Assembly (NCBI GenBank): GCA_934102335.1
Contig: CAKOSP010000002.1
Span: forward strand, 128,203-192,202
Length of the DNA stretch: 64,000 nucleotides
Direction of reading: 5' to 3'
DNA from: an uncultured Bacilli bacterium
GTDB taxonomy: Bacteria; Bacillota_I; Bacilli_A; RF39; UBA660
Part shown: positions 7,510 through 16,603 of the stretch, in pieces
How the letters are laid out: the number at the start of each line of letters is the position of its first letter
Position numbering within the stretch: the first letter of the stretch is position 1
Translations under genes and position numbers: made by a program
Notes under the pieces: generated by a model
The model's database searches: none
What the model saw: the letters and a program-made list of their open reading frames with translations, nothing else
What the model was told of the DNA's origin: nothing

Positions 7510-9919
7510 ATTTTACAACTATATTGACTATTTTTTTAGGAATTACTATGGTCTTAACTATTTGTTTACCTTCGATAAACTTAATAACATTTTCTTCTTG
7601 TAATGCCTTTTTTTCAATAGATTCTTTTTCTTCATTTATTCCTATAGTAATAGTACTTCTTAATTTACCATTTACTTGAACACCAATAGTTATGTTTTCC
7701 GAAATTGTTTTTGATTCATCGTATTCTGGCCATTTACTATTTACAATAGGCTCATTTCCAATCTCTTCATTTAATTGTTCAGTGATGTGGGGTGCGATAG
7801 GATTTAATAATGTTAATAAAAGTGAATAATCTGATTTTGTAATAGACTTTTTAGCACTAAATTCATTAGTTAAGATCATTAAAGCAGAGACTGCTGTATT
7901 ATAATTCATGTTGTCTAAATCTTGAGTTACTTTTTTAATAGTTTGATGTTCAATCTTTTCTAAATCTTTTGTATATTCTTTTTCATCAGTAACTTTGTCT
8001 TTTAATCTGATTATTTTATCTATAAATCTTTTACAACCCTTTAATGATTCAGTACTCCATGGAGCATCTTGTTCATAATCTCCCATAAACATTTCATATA
8101 TTCTTAATGTGTCAGCACCAAATTCATTAACTATGTCATCAGGATTGATAACATTTCCTTTACTTTTACTCATCTTTTCATTATTAGAGCCTAAAACCAT
8201 TCCATGGGAAACTCTTGTATCAATCATTTCTTTATTAGGTACTAAACCAATATTATATAAAAATTGTACCCAGAATCTGGCATATAACAAATGTCTTGCT
8301 GTATGTTCCATTCCTCCATTATACCAATTAACTTTTTGCCAGTATTTCATAGCATCCATTGAAGCAAATTCTTGAGTATTTTTAGGATCCATAAATCTTA
8401 AGAAGTACCAACTTGATCCAGCCCAGTTTGGCATTGTATCAGTTTCACGTTTCGCATCTGCATTACATTTCGGACACTTACAATTAACCCAATCAGTTAT
8501 TTTAGCAAGTGGACTTTCACCATCATCAGTTGGTTCATATTCAGCTACATCTGGTAATACCAATGGCAATTCATCGTATGGAACGGGAACCCATCCACAA
8601 TTTGGGCAATTAATCATTGGAATTGGTTCGCCCCAGAATCTTTGTCTTGAGAAAATCCAATCACGCATTTTATAGTTGTTAACGACTTTGGCAATACCCA
8701 TATTAATTAATTTTTCGGTAATTTTTTCTTTAGCTTCCTCAACTGTTAAACCTGTAAATTCTTCAGAATTAATTAATTTACAGCCTTTATTTAAATAATC
8801 TTGTTTTTCAAAGGCTTTGTCTTTACAATCAGCTCCATCGATTACTTGGATCATTTCGATATTGTGAGCTTTGGCATATTCAAAATCTCTTTGATCATGA
8901 GTAGGAACAGCCATAACTGCTCCAGTTCCATAAGTTCCTAAAACAAAATCGCCGATGAATATAGGAACTTTTTTTCCATTTACAGGATTAATTGCCTCTA
9001 TTCCTTTTAAAACGCAGCCAGTTTTAGTTTTATTTAACTCTGTTCGGTCCATATCGGATTTTTTCTTAGTTTCTTCAATATATTTTTCTACTTCTTCTTT
9101 GTTTTCAATTCTTGGCATTAATTCTTTTACTAATTTGCCATCAGGTGCTAGAACAAAAAATGTTATACCATAAATGGTTTCTATACATGTTGTAAAAATC
9201 TTAAATGAACCTCCACCTACTATTTGAATTTCAACTTCGACACCAGTAGATTTTCCTATCCAGTTTTTTTGACCTAATTTAACTTTTTCAGCAAAATTTG
9301 TATCGTCAAGACCTTTTAATAAATCCTCGGCATAACTGCTCATTTTTAACATCCATTGACTTTTTTCTTTTTGGATTACCGAACTTCCACATCTTTCACA
9401 TACACCACCTGCAGCATCTTCATTTGAAAGTACAGTTTTACAAGTTGGACACCAATTTACGGGAACAGTAGCTTTATACGCCATATCATGTTCATAAAAT
9501 TTTAAAAATTGCCATTGAGTCCATTTATAATACTCTGGATCAGTTGTAGAAAATTCCCTATCCCAATCAAATGAGAAACCTAAAGTTTGCATTTGTCTTT
9601 TAAAAGTTTTGATATTTTCTTTAACAGCTTCTTTAGGATGAATATGATTCTTTATAGCATATTGTTCTGCTGGAGCTCCAAAAGCATCCCATCCCATTGG
9701 ATACAAAACGTTATATCCTTGCATCCTTTTCATTCTGGCTTTAGCATCTTGTGCTGTATAACTTCTTACGTGGCCTACATGTAATCCTGCTCCTGACGGA
9801 TAAGGAAATTCTACTAAGATGTAATATGGAGGATTTTTACTATCATTATAGGCTTTAAAGCATTTGTTGTCCTCCCAATACTTTTGCCATTTTTGTTCTA
9901 TTTCTTTAAAATTTTCCAT
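7508..9919 (-). CDS. leuS: leucyl-tRNA synthetase
   Basis: Charges tRNA-Leu with leucine in the cytoplasm. At 803 residues it is a normal bacterial LeuRS. The class I HIGH-type motif HVGHVRSYTAQDAKAR is near residue 50 and KMSKSKGNVINPDD near 580. The PYPSGAGLHVGH region and the editing-domain segment GTYGTGAVMAVPTHDQRD are intact. It has zinc-type cysteine pairs (CPTC/CERC and CPNC). It starts at the base where the upstream membrane gene ends (TAATG-like overlap at 9919), so the two are translated together from a leucine T-box transcript. Confidence 0.98.
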   Translation of the reverse strand: MENFKEIEQKWQKYWEDNKCFKAYNDSKNPPYYILVEFPYPSGAGLHVGHVRSYTAQDAKARMKRMQGYNVLYPMGWDAFGAPAEQYAIKNHIHPKEAVKENIKTFKRQMQTLGFSFDWDREFSTTDPEYYKWTQWQFLKFYEHDMAYKATVPVNWCPTCKTVLSNEDAAGGVCERCGSSVIQKEKSQWMLKMSSYAEDLLKGLDDTNFAEKVKLGQKNWIGKSTGVEVEIQIVGGGSFKIFTTCIETIYGITFFVLAPDGKLVKELMPRIENKEEVEKYIEETKKKSDMDRTELNKTKTGCVLKGIEAINPVNGKKVPIFIGDFVLGTYGTGAVMAVPTHDQRDFEYAKAHNIEMIQVIDGADCKDKAFEKQDYLNKGCKLINSEEFTGLTVEEAKEKITEKLINMGIAKVVNNYKMRDWIFSRQRFWGEPIPMINCPNCGWVPVPYDELPLVLPDVAEYEPTDDGESPLAKITDWVNCKCPKCNADAKRETDTMPNWAGSSWYFLRFMDPKNTQEFASMDAMKYWQKVNWYNGGMEHTARHLLYARFWVQFLYNIGLVPNKEMIDTRVSHGMVLGSNNEKMSKSKGNVINPDDIVNEFGADTLRIYEMFMGDYEQDAPWSTESLKGCKRFIDKIIRLKDKVTDEKEYTKDLEKIEHQTIKKVTQDLDNMNYNTAVSALMILTNEFSAKKSITKSDYSLLLTLLNPIAPHITEQLNEEIGNEPIVNSKWPEYDESKTISENITIGVQVNGKLRSTITIGINEEKESIEKKALQEENVIKFIEGKQIVKTIVIPKKIVNIVVK

Positions 9920-10302
9920 TATTTATCTAACCTTCTTTTCAACATTCTTCCAAAAATTTCATATATTGCATAAATAAGTGCAAATAAAAGCACAAAACCA
10001 ACCATGATTTGAAATATCATTTTAATTGGTAAAGTAGTAATAACAGTTGTTGTAAAACTAATTATAAAAGCATTTAAAAAAGCTATCCAAAGGAGTACAG
10101 ATTTATGAAGTAATTTAGTCTTATCTAATTTAAATTTGCCACTTAAATAAGTTACTTCCATTATATCTACTTGTTTACCTTTTTTTGTGGTTTTTTTGTT
10201 CATAACTTTTTTTAATTTTGGTCTTAAAATAAAAAAGTAATCAGTGAGAAATATCACTATCCATACAATCAAGAAAAATAAAATATCTTGTGAAATATCC
10301 AT
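9919..10302 (-). CDS. three-helix membrane protein in the leuS operon
   Basis: A 127-residue membrane protein with helices at about residues 5-25, 70-93 and 100-118 and a basic loop (KLKKVMNKKTTKKGKQVDIMEVTYL) between the first two. The basic loop and KRRLDK end point to the cytoplasm. The start at 10302 has GGAGGTTA directly ahead; the longer frame runs into the T-box terminator and is rejected. It is the first gene after the leucine T-box and overlaps leuS by one base. No function is recognised. An insertase-like (EMC3/TMCO1-like) plan is one speculative possibility. Confidence 0.75.
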   Translation of the reverse strand: MDISQDILFFLIVWIVIFLTDYFFILRPKLKKVMNKKTTKKGKQVDIMEVTYLSGKFKLDKTKLLHKSVLLWIAFLNAFIISFTTTVITTLPIKMIFQIMVGFVLLFALIYAIYEIFGRMLKRRLDK

Positions 10303-10312
10303 ATTAACCTCC

Positions 10313-10500
10313 AAAAATAAAAAGGTGTATACCAAAGGGCGAATTATCGCGGTACCACCTTATTTTATATCTTTAAATCTATAAAGGAATTACCCTGTTA
10401 CATCCAAAAGCAAGTTCAAATATCTTTATTATTAGTTTGCATCAACCACTAACTTTCTTTAAATAAATAATATTTTACTACTCTTTTTTCTTCTGCTTAC
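10313..10500 (-). promoter_or_regulatory. T-box leader (leucine), controls membrane gene and leuS
   Basis: Reading the minus strand, the leader carries GAGTAGTAAAA (AGTA-type loop side), a distal stem-I arm (AAAGTTAGTGGTTGATG), then GAACTTGC, in which CTT fits a leucine specifier. The T-box core AAGGTGGTACCGCG sits at about 10347-10361. The core can pair with GGTATACACCTT, which is followed by TTTTTATTTTT, forming the competing terminator. Uncharged tRNA-Leu should therefore allow read-through into the two genes. Confidence 0.92.
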
Positions 10501-10506
10501 ATCGAT

Positions 10507-10535
10507 ATTATATTAAATTTCTGCTACATATTCAA
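10507..10535 (-). promoter_or_regulatory. promoter of the leuS T-box transcript
   Basis: -35 TTGAAT (10530-10535), 17-base spacer, -10 TATAAT (10507-10512). It sits inside the last codons of the upstream glucosidase gene, placing the transcript start at about 10500. Confidence 0.8.
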
Positions 10536-12924
10536 GCAATTTCATAAACATTTTTATAAAAGTCGAATCTAAACCCTCTTTATTAAGTTTTTTAATAGCA
10601 ATTCTTTTTTTAGATATATCTAAATTACTGAAAATTATGCTTGCAATTTTTTCTTTTAATACGGTTTGAATGTTTAAATCACTTATAATGGAATTTATAT
10701 CTTCATTAATTATTCTTACTGCATCTATTTCAATATCTTTACCTTTACAGTTAATTGTTAATTGTTTTGTGGTATCAACATCAAAAACCTCTACAACAAA
10801 GTCATTGTCATCTACATATTTTTCAATTCTATTTTGAGCACTATCATTATTTATAAAAGCTTCTACATGAGCTGATTCTTTAGTATTTCTGAATCTGATT
10901 TTATAATCTCTAAGTTTTGGTAAAATACCAGTTTTTCCTTCGATTGGGTGAATAATTAAAGTATAATTATTGTTTAAATAGTTATAATCTATTGCTGTTA
11001 TAGTGTAATATCCTTCTTTATATAAATTGGAAATTCCGTCATCTTCGTATAATTTATAAATATTACTTTTTCCTGGAAAAACATGAATTTCCATTTCATT
11101 AGGAATTGAAACGTCGTTACGATTTTTTCTTAAAACAGCCATAGGAACTATTGCTCCAGCTTTAACGTAAATTGGATAGTCTTCGTCTTTGTAAAATACA
11201 ACATATCTTTTATCCCCATTAAATCTTTTTCCAGTTTTAAAATCGTACCATTTTCCTTCAGGTAAATAAATTCTTTCGACCGCACGATTCATGATTAAGT
11301 CTTTTGGGTCAGTTATTGGAGCTATTAAAAATTGGGATCCAAAGTGATATTCATTTTTGTATTTTGGTTCATCATATATTACTGGATTGTTGTAATAAAG
11401 TGGTTGAATTAATGGTAAACCATTGCGATAATACGCGAAGTTTTCAGAATAAATATATGGTATTAATCTGTGTCTTAAATTACAGTAATCTTTGACAATT
11501 GTATATGTCTTAATGTCCCACATCCATGGTTCTCTTTTGTAATAGGCACCTCTTATTGCACTAAATCTAAATATTGGTGAAAAAGTTGCTAATTGAACAT
11601 GACGTAAATAAAGTTCACTATCTTCAATTCCTTTTTTATAACCTCCTACATCATGGCTCCACCAAGATATACCTATATTACTTGCTGTAGCGTTAAATTT
11701 TGGTAAATATTCTAATTCTTTCCAACTGACATAAGTTTCTCCAGAATATAACACTGGATACTTATGAGCTGCTATTAAAGGATTTCTAGTTAATAAAAGA
11801 CCTCTTTTTAAATTAGTACGATCATAGTTTTTCATATGATAATAATCCATGGCTCTTAGTTGATTTAAATCTTTTTTATAATCTATCCAAAAGAAATCTA
11901 CCCCCATGTCTAAAAGAGGATTGATTAATCTTTCTATATAACTTGATATAAAATTCATATCAAAAGCATTAAACGGAATAGTATTTCCATCAGTTACACC
12001 TAATTCTTTAGCCATTGTGTTATAGCCAGCTTCTTCTTTTCTTACACCTTCGACAGGATCAAGATTTAAACCCACTCTTACTCCACAATCATGCATATAC
12101 TTTAAAAAACCAGCGGGATTAGGAAACAACTCCGGATTAAAAGTAAATCCTGTTTTATATTTATTATAGTTAGTAGCATCCTTTATGTGCCAAAATTCAC
12201 TAAGCAATAATACTGATAATGGTATTTCGTATCTATTAAAAGCATTTACAAGCATTTTGGTGTTTTCATAACTATAAATTCTATCTCTATTCCACCATAT
12301 TCCCAAAGCATATCTTGGTAATAAAGCTGGAAATCCAGTTAATCTAAAATAGTCATTTAGACAATATCCAAAGTCTTTTCGGTACATAAAAAGATATACA
12401 TCGTAATACGAATCCTTTTTTTCATGCAAATATCCATTTTCATCAATTAAGATACCATAAGAATCATCAAGTGTAGCAAACCCATCAGTAGAATATAAGC
12501 CATTTTCTAGTTTTATATCGGGATAATTGTCTAAACTAATACAACTGCCTTTAAAATTACGAGCCTCAGGGTGACCATAGTACCATGATTTATCTGTATT
12601 ATTAAGTTTAATTTTTAAATTTGAATCAGGTGTTAATTTTGAACCTTTGAATGGTTTTTCTTTATAATATTGCAAAGTAAAATAATCTGTAGTTATTACA
12701 ATGCTCTTTTCGTTTTCTTCAAAATTAAATTGTGGCATAGGAAAATCTCTATTTTTAACTAATAGAGTTGCGCTATCATTAAAATTACCATTGTGATTAT
12801 ATTCAAGTCTTATTAATCTTTCAGTTAAAATGGTAATACGATACATACTTCCTCTGAATGTAGCTTGATTTTTACTAATTCCATCGGAAGGATTAATAGC
12901 AAAATGTTTTCCAATACTAGCCAT
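10513..12924 (-). CDS. glycoside hydrolase family 31 alpha-glucosidase-like enzyme
   Basis: An 803-residue intracellular enzyme (no signal peptide) of the GH31 group, which cleaves alpha-glycosidic bonds by a retaining mechanism. The N-terminal beta domain is followed by the barrel. FFWIDYKKDL (about residue 347) carries the likely nucleophile Asp, and WWSHDVGGYKKG (about 420) the HDVGG region; RFSA and YYKREPW follow. The nucleophile context is WIDYKK, not the classical WxDMNE, so it belongs to a divergent subgroup and the substrate (glucosides or xylosides) cannot be fixed. It lies 19 bases after trpS, behind AAAGGGGA, probably in one transcript. Confidence 0.9.
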   Translation of the reverse strand: MASIGKHFAINPSDGISKNQATFRGSMYRITILTERLIRLEYNHNGNFNDSATLLVKNRDFPMPQFNFEENEKSIVITTDYFTLQYYKEKPFKGSKLTPDSNLKIKLNNTDKSWYYGHPEARNFKGSCISLDNYPDIKLENGLYSTDGFATLDDSYGILIDENGYLHEKKDSYYDVYLFMYRKDFGYCLNDYFRLTGFPALLPRYALGIWWNRDRIYSYENTKMLVNAFNRYEIPLSVLLLSEFWHIKDATNYNKYKTGFTFNPELFPNPAGFLKYMHDCGVRVGLNLDPVEGVRKEEAGYNTMAKELGVTDGNTIPFNAFDMNFISSYIERLINPLLDMGVDFFWIDYKKDLNQLRAMDYYHMKNYDRTNLKRGLLLTRNPLIAAHKYPVLYSGETYVSWKELEYLPKFNATASNIGISWWSHDVGGYKKGIEDSELYLRHVQLATFSPIFRFSAIRGAYYKREPWMWDIKTYTIVKDYCNLRHRLIPYIYSENFAYYRNGLPLIQPLYYNNPVIYDEPKYKNEYHFGSQFLIAPITDPKDLIMNRAVERIYLPEGKWYDFKTGKRFNGDKRYVVFYKDEDYPIYVKAGAIVPMAVLRKNRNDVSIPNEMEIHVFPGKSNIYKLYEDDGISNLYKEGYYTITAIDYNYLNNNYTLIIHPIEGKTGILPKLRDYKIRFRNTKESAHVEAFINNDSAQNRIEKYVDDNDFVVEVFDVDTTKQLTINCKGKDIEIDAVRIINEDINSIISDLNIQTVLKEKIASIIFSNLDISKKRIAIKKLNKEGLDSTFIKMFMKLLEYVAEI

Positions 12925-12943
12925 TTATTTTCCCCTTTGTTAT

Positions 12944-14029
12944 TTATTCATATTTATTTTTTAATTCTTGTATAAAATCTTCATCAACAAAATAATTTAA
13001 TTTCATTGCCTTTTTTACTTCTTGTAAAGTCTTATTGGCAGCTTCATTAGCTTTTTTAGTGCCATTTTTTAAAACTTCGTAAACATATTCAATGTTGTTT
13101 TCTAGTTGTTCTCTTTTTTCTCTAATAGGTCTTAAATAATCTTGTAATATGTTATTTAAAAATTTCTTAATTGTCATATCACCAAGTCCACCAGTTTGGT
13201 ATTTTTCTTTTAATTCATCCATATTTTTATATTCTGGCAAATATTTTTTAAAATCTTCATCTTTAGCAAAAACATCTAAATATGTAAATACCATGTTTCC
13301 CTCAATTTTTCCTGGATCTGTAATTTTTATGTGATTTGGATCAGTGTACATTGAAAATACTTTTCTTTTAATTTCTTCTTCTGAATCAGATATGTAAATA
13401 CAATTTCCAAGTGATTTACTCATCTTAGCTTTACCATCAGTTCCTGGTAATCTAGATTCCATTTCTGTTTTAGGTAATACTGCATTTGGATCTACTAAAA
13501 CATCACATTTATAAACTCTGTTAAAAGATTTTACTATTTCTTTTGCTTGTTCTAACATAGGTAATTGATCCTCACCTACTGGCACAATATTTGCTTTGAA
13601 AGCTGTAATATCTGCTGCTTGGCTTATTGGATAGTTTAAAAAACCTACGGGAATACTTTGTTCAAATCCTCTAAGTTTAATTTCATTTTTTACTGTAGGA
13701 TTTCTTTGTAATCTTGATAAAGTTACTAAATTTGTATAATAAAAAGTTAATTCTGTTAAAGCAGGTACTTCTGATTGAATAAAAATGTTAACTTTTTCTG
13801 GATCTAGGCCTACTGATAAATAATCTAGGGCAACTTCAATAACGTTTTCCCTTACTTTTTTAGGATTATCAAAGTTATCTGTTAATGCTTGGGAATCTGC
13901 AATCATTATGTACATTTCATCATAATTTCCCTCTTGTTGTATTGCTACTCTATTTTTTAAAGAACCTACGAAATGTCCTAAATGTAATCTTCCTGTTGGT
14001 CTATCGCCAGTTAATATTATTTTTTTCAT
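12944..14029 (-). CDS. trpS: tryptophanyl-tRNA synthetase
   Basis: Charges tRNA-Trp; cytoplasmic class I synthetase. The HIGH-type motif is PTGRLHLGHFVGSL near residue 10 and the KMSKS loop is KAKMSKSLGN near 210. At 361 residues it is somewhat longer than the usual ~330, with an extended C-terminal part. I place the start at 14029 because GGAGGCTTAT directly precedes that ATG; the upstream ATG at 14041 overlaps the ribosome site. A TGTTATAAT extended -10 sits upstream at about 14050-14058 on the minus strand. No T-box is present. It is divergent from murE. Confidence 0.96.
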   Translation of the reverse strand: MKKIILTGDRPTGRLHLGHFVGSLKNRVAIQQEGNYDEMYIMIADSQALTDNFDNPKKVRENVIEVALDYLSVGLDPEKVNIFIQSEVPALTELTFYYTNLVTLSRLQRNPTVKNEIKLRGFEQSIPVGFLNYPISQAADITAFKANIVPVGEDQLPMLEQAKEIVKSFNRVYKCDVLVDPNAVLPKTEMESRLPGTDGKAKMSKSLGNCIYISDSEEEIKRKVFSMYTDPNHIKITDPGKIEGNMVFTYLDVFAKDEDFKKYLPEYKNMDELKEKYQTGGLGDMTIKKFLNNILQDYLRPIREKREQLENNIEYVYEVLKNGTKKANEAANKTLQEVKKAMKLNYFVDEDFIQELKNKYE

Positions 14030-14154
14030 ATAAGCCTCCACTTTATAATTATAACATGAAAATATTTATTGTGATATATTTTGTGGATTCTTTGTGGAAA
14101 ATTTTGATTAGTTTTTTTATTTTATTGTTATATAATTATATAGGAGGAATTAAA

Positions 14155-15522
14155 ATGTTAAAATTTGAAACAGATTCAAGATTAATTAAACCAGGACAGA
14201 CTTTTGTAGCAATAAAAGGTCATACAGTTGATGGTCATGATTTTATTAACAAAGCTATTGAAAATGGAGCTATAAAAATTATTGCAGAACATAATGTTGA
14301 TTGTAGCGTTCCAGTTGAGGTAGTCGATAATTCTGAAATGTATTTAAGAGAAGAATTAAAAAAATTGTATAGTAGTGATATTAATGATAAATTAAAAATT
14401 ATTGGAGTAACTGGAACTAATGGTAAAACAACAACATGTTATTTAACATACCAATTTTTAAAAAAGTTGAATGTTAAAGTTGGATATTTAGGCACTATTG
14501 GATTTTTCTATAATGATAAAGTTATTCACACTGAAAACACCACACCAGATACTTTAACTCTTTATAAACTATTTACTGAAGCTATAAAAGATGGTATAGA
14601 AACTATTGTTATGGAAGTTAGTTCTCATTCTTTAGCTTTTGATCGTATGCATGGGCTTCATATTGATATTGGTGCATTTACTAATTTAACTGAAGATCAT
14701 TTAGATTATCACAAAACATTTGAAAATTATTTAAATTGTAAATTAAAAATTTTTGATTTAATGGAAGAAAATGGCAAATTCGTTATCAACTCTGATGATA
14801 GTTATGCTAAATATTTTGTTGATAAAGCTACTAACCCAATTACTATTGGTTATAATGGTGATTATAGAATACTAGATTTTAAAACATCTGCTGGAGACAC
14901 AAATATCAAAATAAGTTATGAAAATGAACAATATGACATACATACACTTTTGGTTAGTAAATTTAATGTTTATAATTTTTTAACTGCTCTAGCATTAGTA
15001 CATGCTTATGGATTTGAAATCAAAGACATATTAAAATTTCAAGAAAGTGTAGAACCTCCTAAAGGAAGATGCCAAACAATTAAAGTTAATAATGGTTTTG
15101 CTGTTATTGATTATGCACATACACCGGATGCTGTTGAAAAAGTTATAACTGCTTATAATAACTTAAAACAAAATAGAGTTATTACTATTGTTGGTTGTGG
15201 CGGAGATAGAGATCCTATTAAAAGACCAATTATGGGAAATATAGCTACTAAATTAAGCGATTATACTATACTTACAAGTGATAATCCTCGTACTGAAGAT
15301 CCTCAAAATATTATGAATGATATTTTAAAAGGTGTAAAAACAGATAATTATGAAGTTATTTTAGATAGAAAATCAGCCATAAAAAAAGCAATTGATATTA
15401 TGGAACCTAATGATATAGTCTTGATTCTTGGAAAAGGACATGAAGATTATCAAATCATAGGTCATACAAAACATCATTTAGATGATGCAGAAGAAGTATT
15501 AAATTGGAAAAAAGAGAAATAA
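14155..15522 (+). CDS. murE: UDP-MurNAc-tripeptide synthetase MurE
   Basis: Adds the third amino acid to UDP-MurNAc-L-Ala-D-Glu in peptidoglycan synthesis; cytoplasmic. The ATP loop GVTGTNGKTTTCYL is at about residues 84-97, followed by TTPDTLTL, EVSSHSLAFDR and the KGRCQTI...DYAHTPDAVEKV segment. The third-residue selector reads DNPRTEDP. DNPR is the motif of meso-diaminopimelate enzymes, while lysine enzymes usually carry DNPA. It has 455 residues, slightly short. The start at 14155 follows AGGAGGAAT; a much longer upstream frame overlapping trpS is rejected. A TATAAT lies at 14131-14136. Confidence 0.95.
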   Translation: MLKFETDSRLIKPGQTFVAIKGHTVDGHDFINKAIENGAIKIIAEHNVDCSVPVEVVDNSEMYLREELKKLYSSDINDKLKIIGVTGTNGKTTTCYLTYQFLKKLNVKVGYLGTIGFFYNDKVIHTENTTPDTLTLYKLFTEAIKDGIETIVMEVSSHSLAFDRMHGLHIDIGAFTNLTEDHLDYHKTFENYLNCKLKIFDLMEENGKFVINSDDSYAKYFVDKATNPITIGYNGDYRILDFKTSAGDTNIKISYENEQYDIHTLLVSKFNVYNFLTALALVHAYGFEIKDILKFQESVEPPKGRCQTIKVNNGFAVIDYAHTPDAVEKVITAYNNLKQNRVITIVGCGGDRDPIKRPIMGNIATKLSDYTILTSDNPRTEDPQNIMNDILKGVKTDNYEVILDRKSAIKKAIDIMEPNDIVLILGKGHEDYQIIGHTKHHLDDAEEVLNWKKEK

Positions 15523-15535
15523 TTTCTCTTTTTTC
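15507..15535 (+). terminator. terminator of murE
   Basis: A perfect 13-base inverted repeat, GAAAAAAGAGAAA / TTTCTCTTTTTTC, around the TAA stop codon itself, ending in a T run. Confidence 0.8.
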
Positions 15536-15583
15536 TTGATTTATTAGTACGATTGTGGTATTATTTTTTTATAAATTTGATTT

Positions 15584-15657
15584 GCAGGTGTAGTTTAATG
15601 GTAGAACTTTAGCCTTCCAAGCTAACTACGGGAGTTCGATTCTCCTCACCTGCTCCA
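15584..15657 (+). tRNA. tRNA-Gly (anticodon TCC)
   Basis: Acceptor stem GCAGGTG / CACCTGC, discriminator T, encoded CCA. The anticodon arm TTAGC-CTTCCAA-GCTAA gives anticodon TCC (reads GGA). The T arm has the GTTCGATTC loop. It stands alone between murE and a decayed mobile-element patch. Confidence 0.96.
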
Positions 15658-15666
15658 ATTGAATAC

Positions 15667-15702
15667 AACTTACGAACCTATTATGGTGTCGTAAGTTTTT
15701 TA
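15667..15702 (+). terminator. terminator after tRNA-Gly
   Basis: Stem AACTTACGA / TCGTAAGTT with a 13-base loop and a following T run. Confidence 0.75.
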
Positions 15703-15744
15703 ATGTCTAAAATCTAACCCACTGTTAGCTTGGAAGACATATAT

Positions 15745-15778
15745 AAATGTTCTCTTTCTAGGAAGGAGGACATTTTTT
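15745..15778 (+). promoter_or_regulatory. hairpin that buries the ribosome site of the next gene
   Basis: AAATGTTCTC (15745-15754) pairs with GAGGACATTT (15766-15775), with one G-T pair and an 11-base loop. The 3' arm contains the GGAGG ribosome site and is followed by six T and the ATG at 15780. It could act as a terminator or as a block on translation. Confidence 0.55.
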
Positions 15779-15779
15779 A

Positions 15780-16058
15780 ATGCTTAATTTTAAAACAATA
15801 GAAACATTAAAACCTAACTCAACTATTATTGATATTATTAAATGCTATGACTATAAAACAAAAAATGGTAAAGTTAAAATTCTTGAGAACACAAATTTAA
15901 AGTTTATTGAACCTACTGAATATTTAATATTATCTCCTACAGTACTTACTATTTATGAATACAAAGTTAATGAAATATCTAATAAACAATTTTATGTAAA
16001 AGAACATAATGAAAAATATACATTGCATGAAATATGTAAAGTTTTAAAGAAATTATAA
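15780..16058 (+). CDS. small protein of mobile-element type, unknown
   Basis: A 92-residue soluble protein with a strong GGAAGGAGG site. The sequence alternates short strands (KVKILENTNLKFI, LSPTVLTIYEYKV) and ends in a helix (LHEICKVLKKL). I recognise no family. It sits between tRNA-Gly and a truncated serine recombinase, so it is probably leftover cargo or a regulatory gene of an integrated element. The ribosome site is inside a hairpin, which suggests controlled expression. Confidence 0.6.
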   Translation: MLNFKTIETLKPNSTIIDIIKCYDYKTKNGKVKILENTNLKFIEPTEYLILSPTVLTIYEYKVNEISNKQFYVKEHNEKYTLHEICKVLKKL

Positions 16059-16142
16059 TTTTACACTTAACTTTTTACTTAAAAAGTGCCAAACAAGTGA
16101 GAGGATAACTTCTCTCAAATATAAAAGAAAGGAGATGATTTT

Positions 16143-16409
16143 GTGAGATGTGGAGTTTATGTTAGAGTTTCAACTGACGACCAAAAAGATAATGGATATT
16201 CAATTGATTCGCAACTTAGAATGATTAAAGAATATTGTGAAAAGAAAAACTATGACATTATTGATGTTTATAATGATGCCGGTCATTCAGGAAAAGATTT
16301 AATGAGACTAGAAATGCAAAGATTATTAAAAGACATTAAAGCAAAGAAAATTGATAAATTAGTTGCTATACCTATTGATATAGTTATAGTTCCGTATTCT
16401 TTTCTCTAG
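16143..16409 (+). pseudogene. serine recombinase, N-terminal fragment
   Basis: GTG start behind AAAGGAG. Residues 1-80 match the resolvase-type catalytic domain of large serine recombinases: GVYVRVSTDDQ carries the nucleophile Ser, then GYSIDSQLRMIKEYC, DAGHSGKDLMR and DIKAKKIDKLVAI. The family continues with the KxDRLTR helix, but here the protein changes abruptly after KLVAI to nine unrelated residues and a stop. The rest of the catalytic domain and the whole DNA-binding region are missing. A deletion has therefore inactivated it. It marks an old integrated element. Confidence 0.85.
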
Positions 16410-16538
16410 TTTGTTATGTTAATTCTACTTACGGCATATTTTTTGCTATATTGCTCATAGTTTTATCTGAACTAGTTTCACAAAGATTATAAATCTTCTT
16501 TTTAAATTTTTCATCTCTTTGAGCTTATTGCTTTGACA
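16410..16538 (-). pseudogene. broken small gene, HTH-like remnant
   Basis: On the minus strand an ATG at 16538 has an AAAGGAAGC site and a TATAAT further upstream. The frame reads MSKQ, a stop, then AQRDEKFKKKIYNLCETSSD and KTMSNIAKNMP before another stop. Shifting one base there continues AVSRINITN, which would complete a helix-turn-helix-like pattern. At least one nonsense change and one frameshift are needed to restore it. It is probably debris of the same mobile element as the recombinase fragment. Confidence 0.5.
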
Positions 16539-16603
16539 TAAACGCTGCTTCCTTTTTTAATTTGCTATTATATCACTTTTTTCCAAACTTCGTGTCTATA
16601 TAT

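Noticed and set aside
13885..14154. Upstream extension of the murE frame
   Set aside because: It overlaps trpS on the other strand, and MurE has a clear AGGAGG start at 14155.
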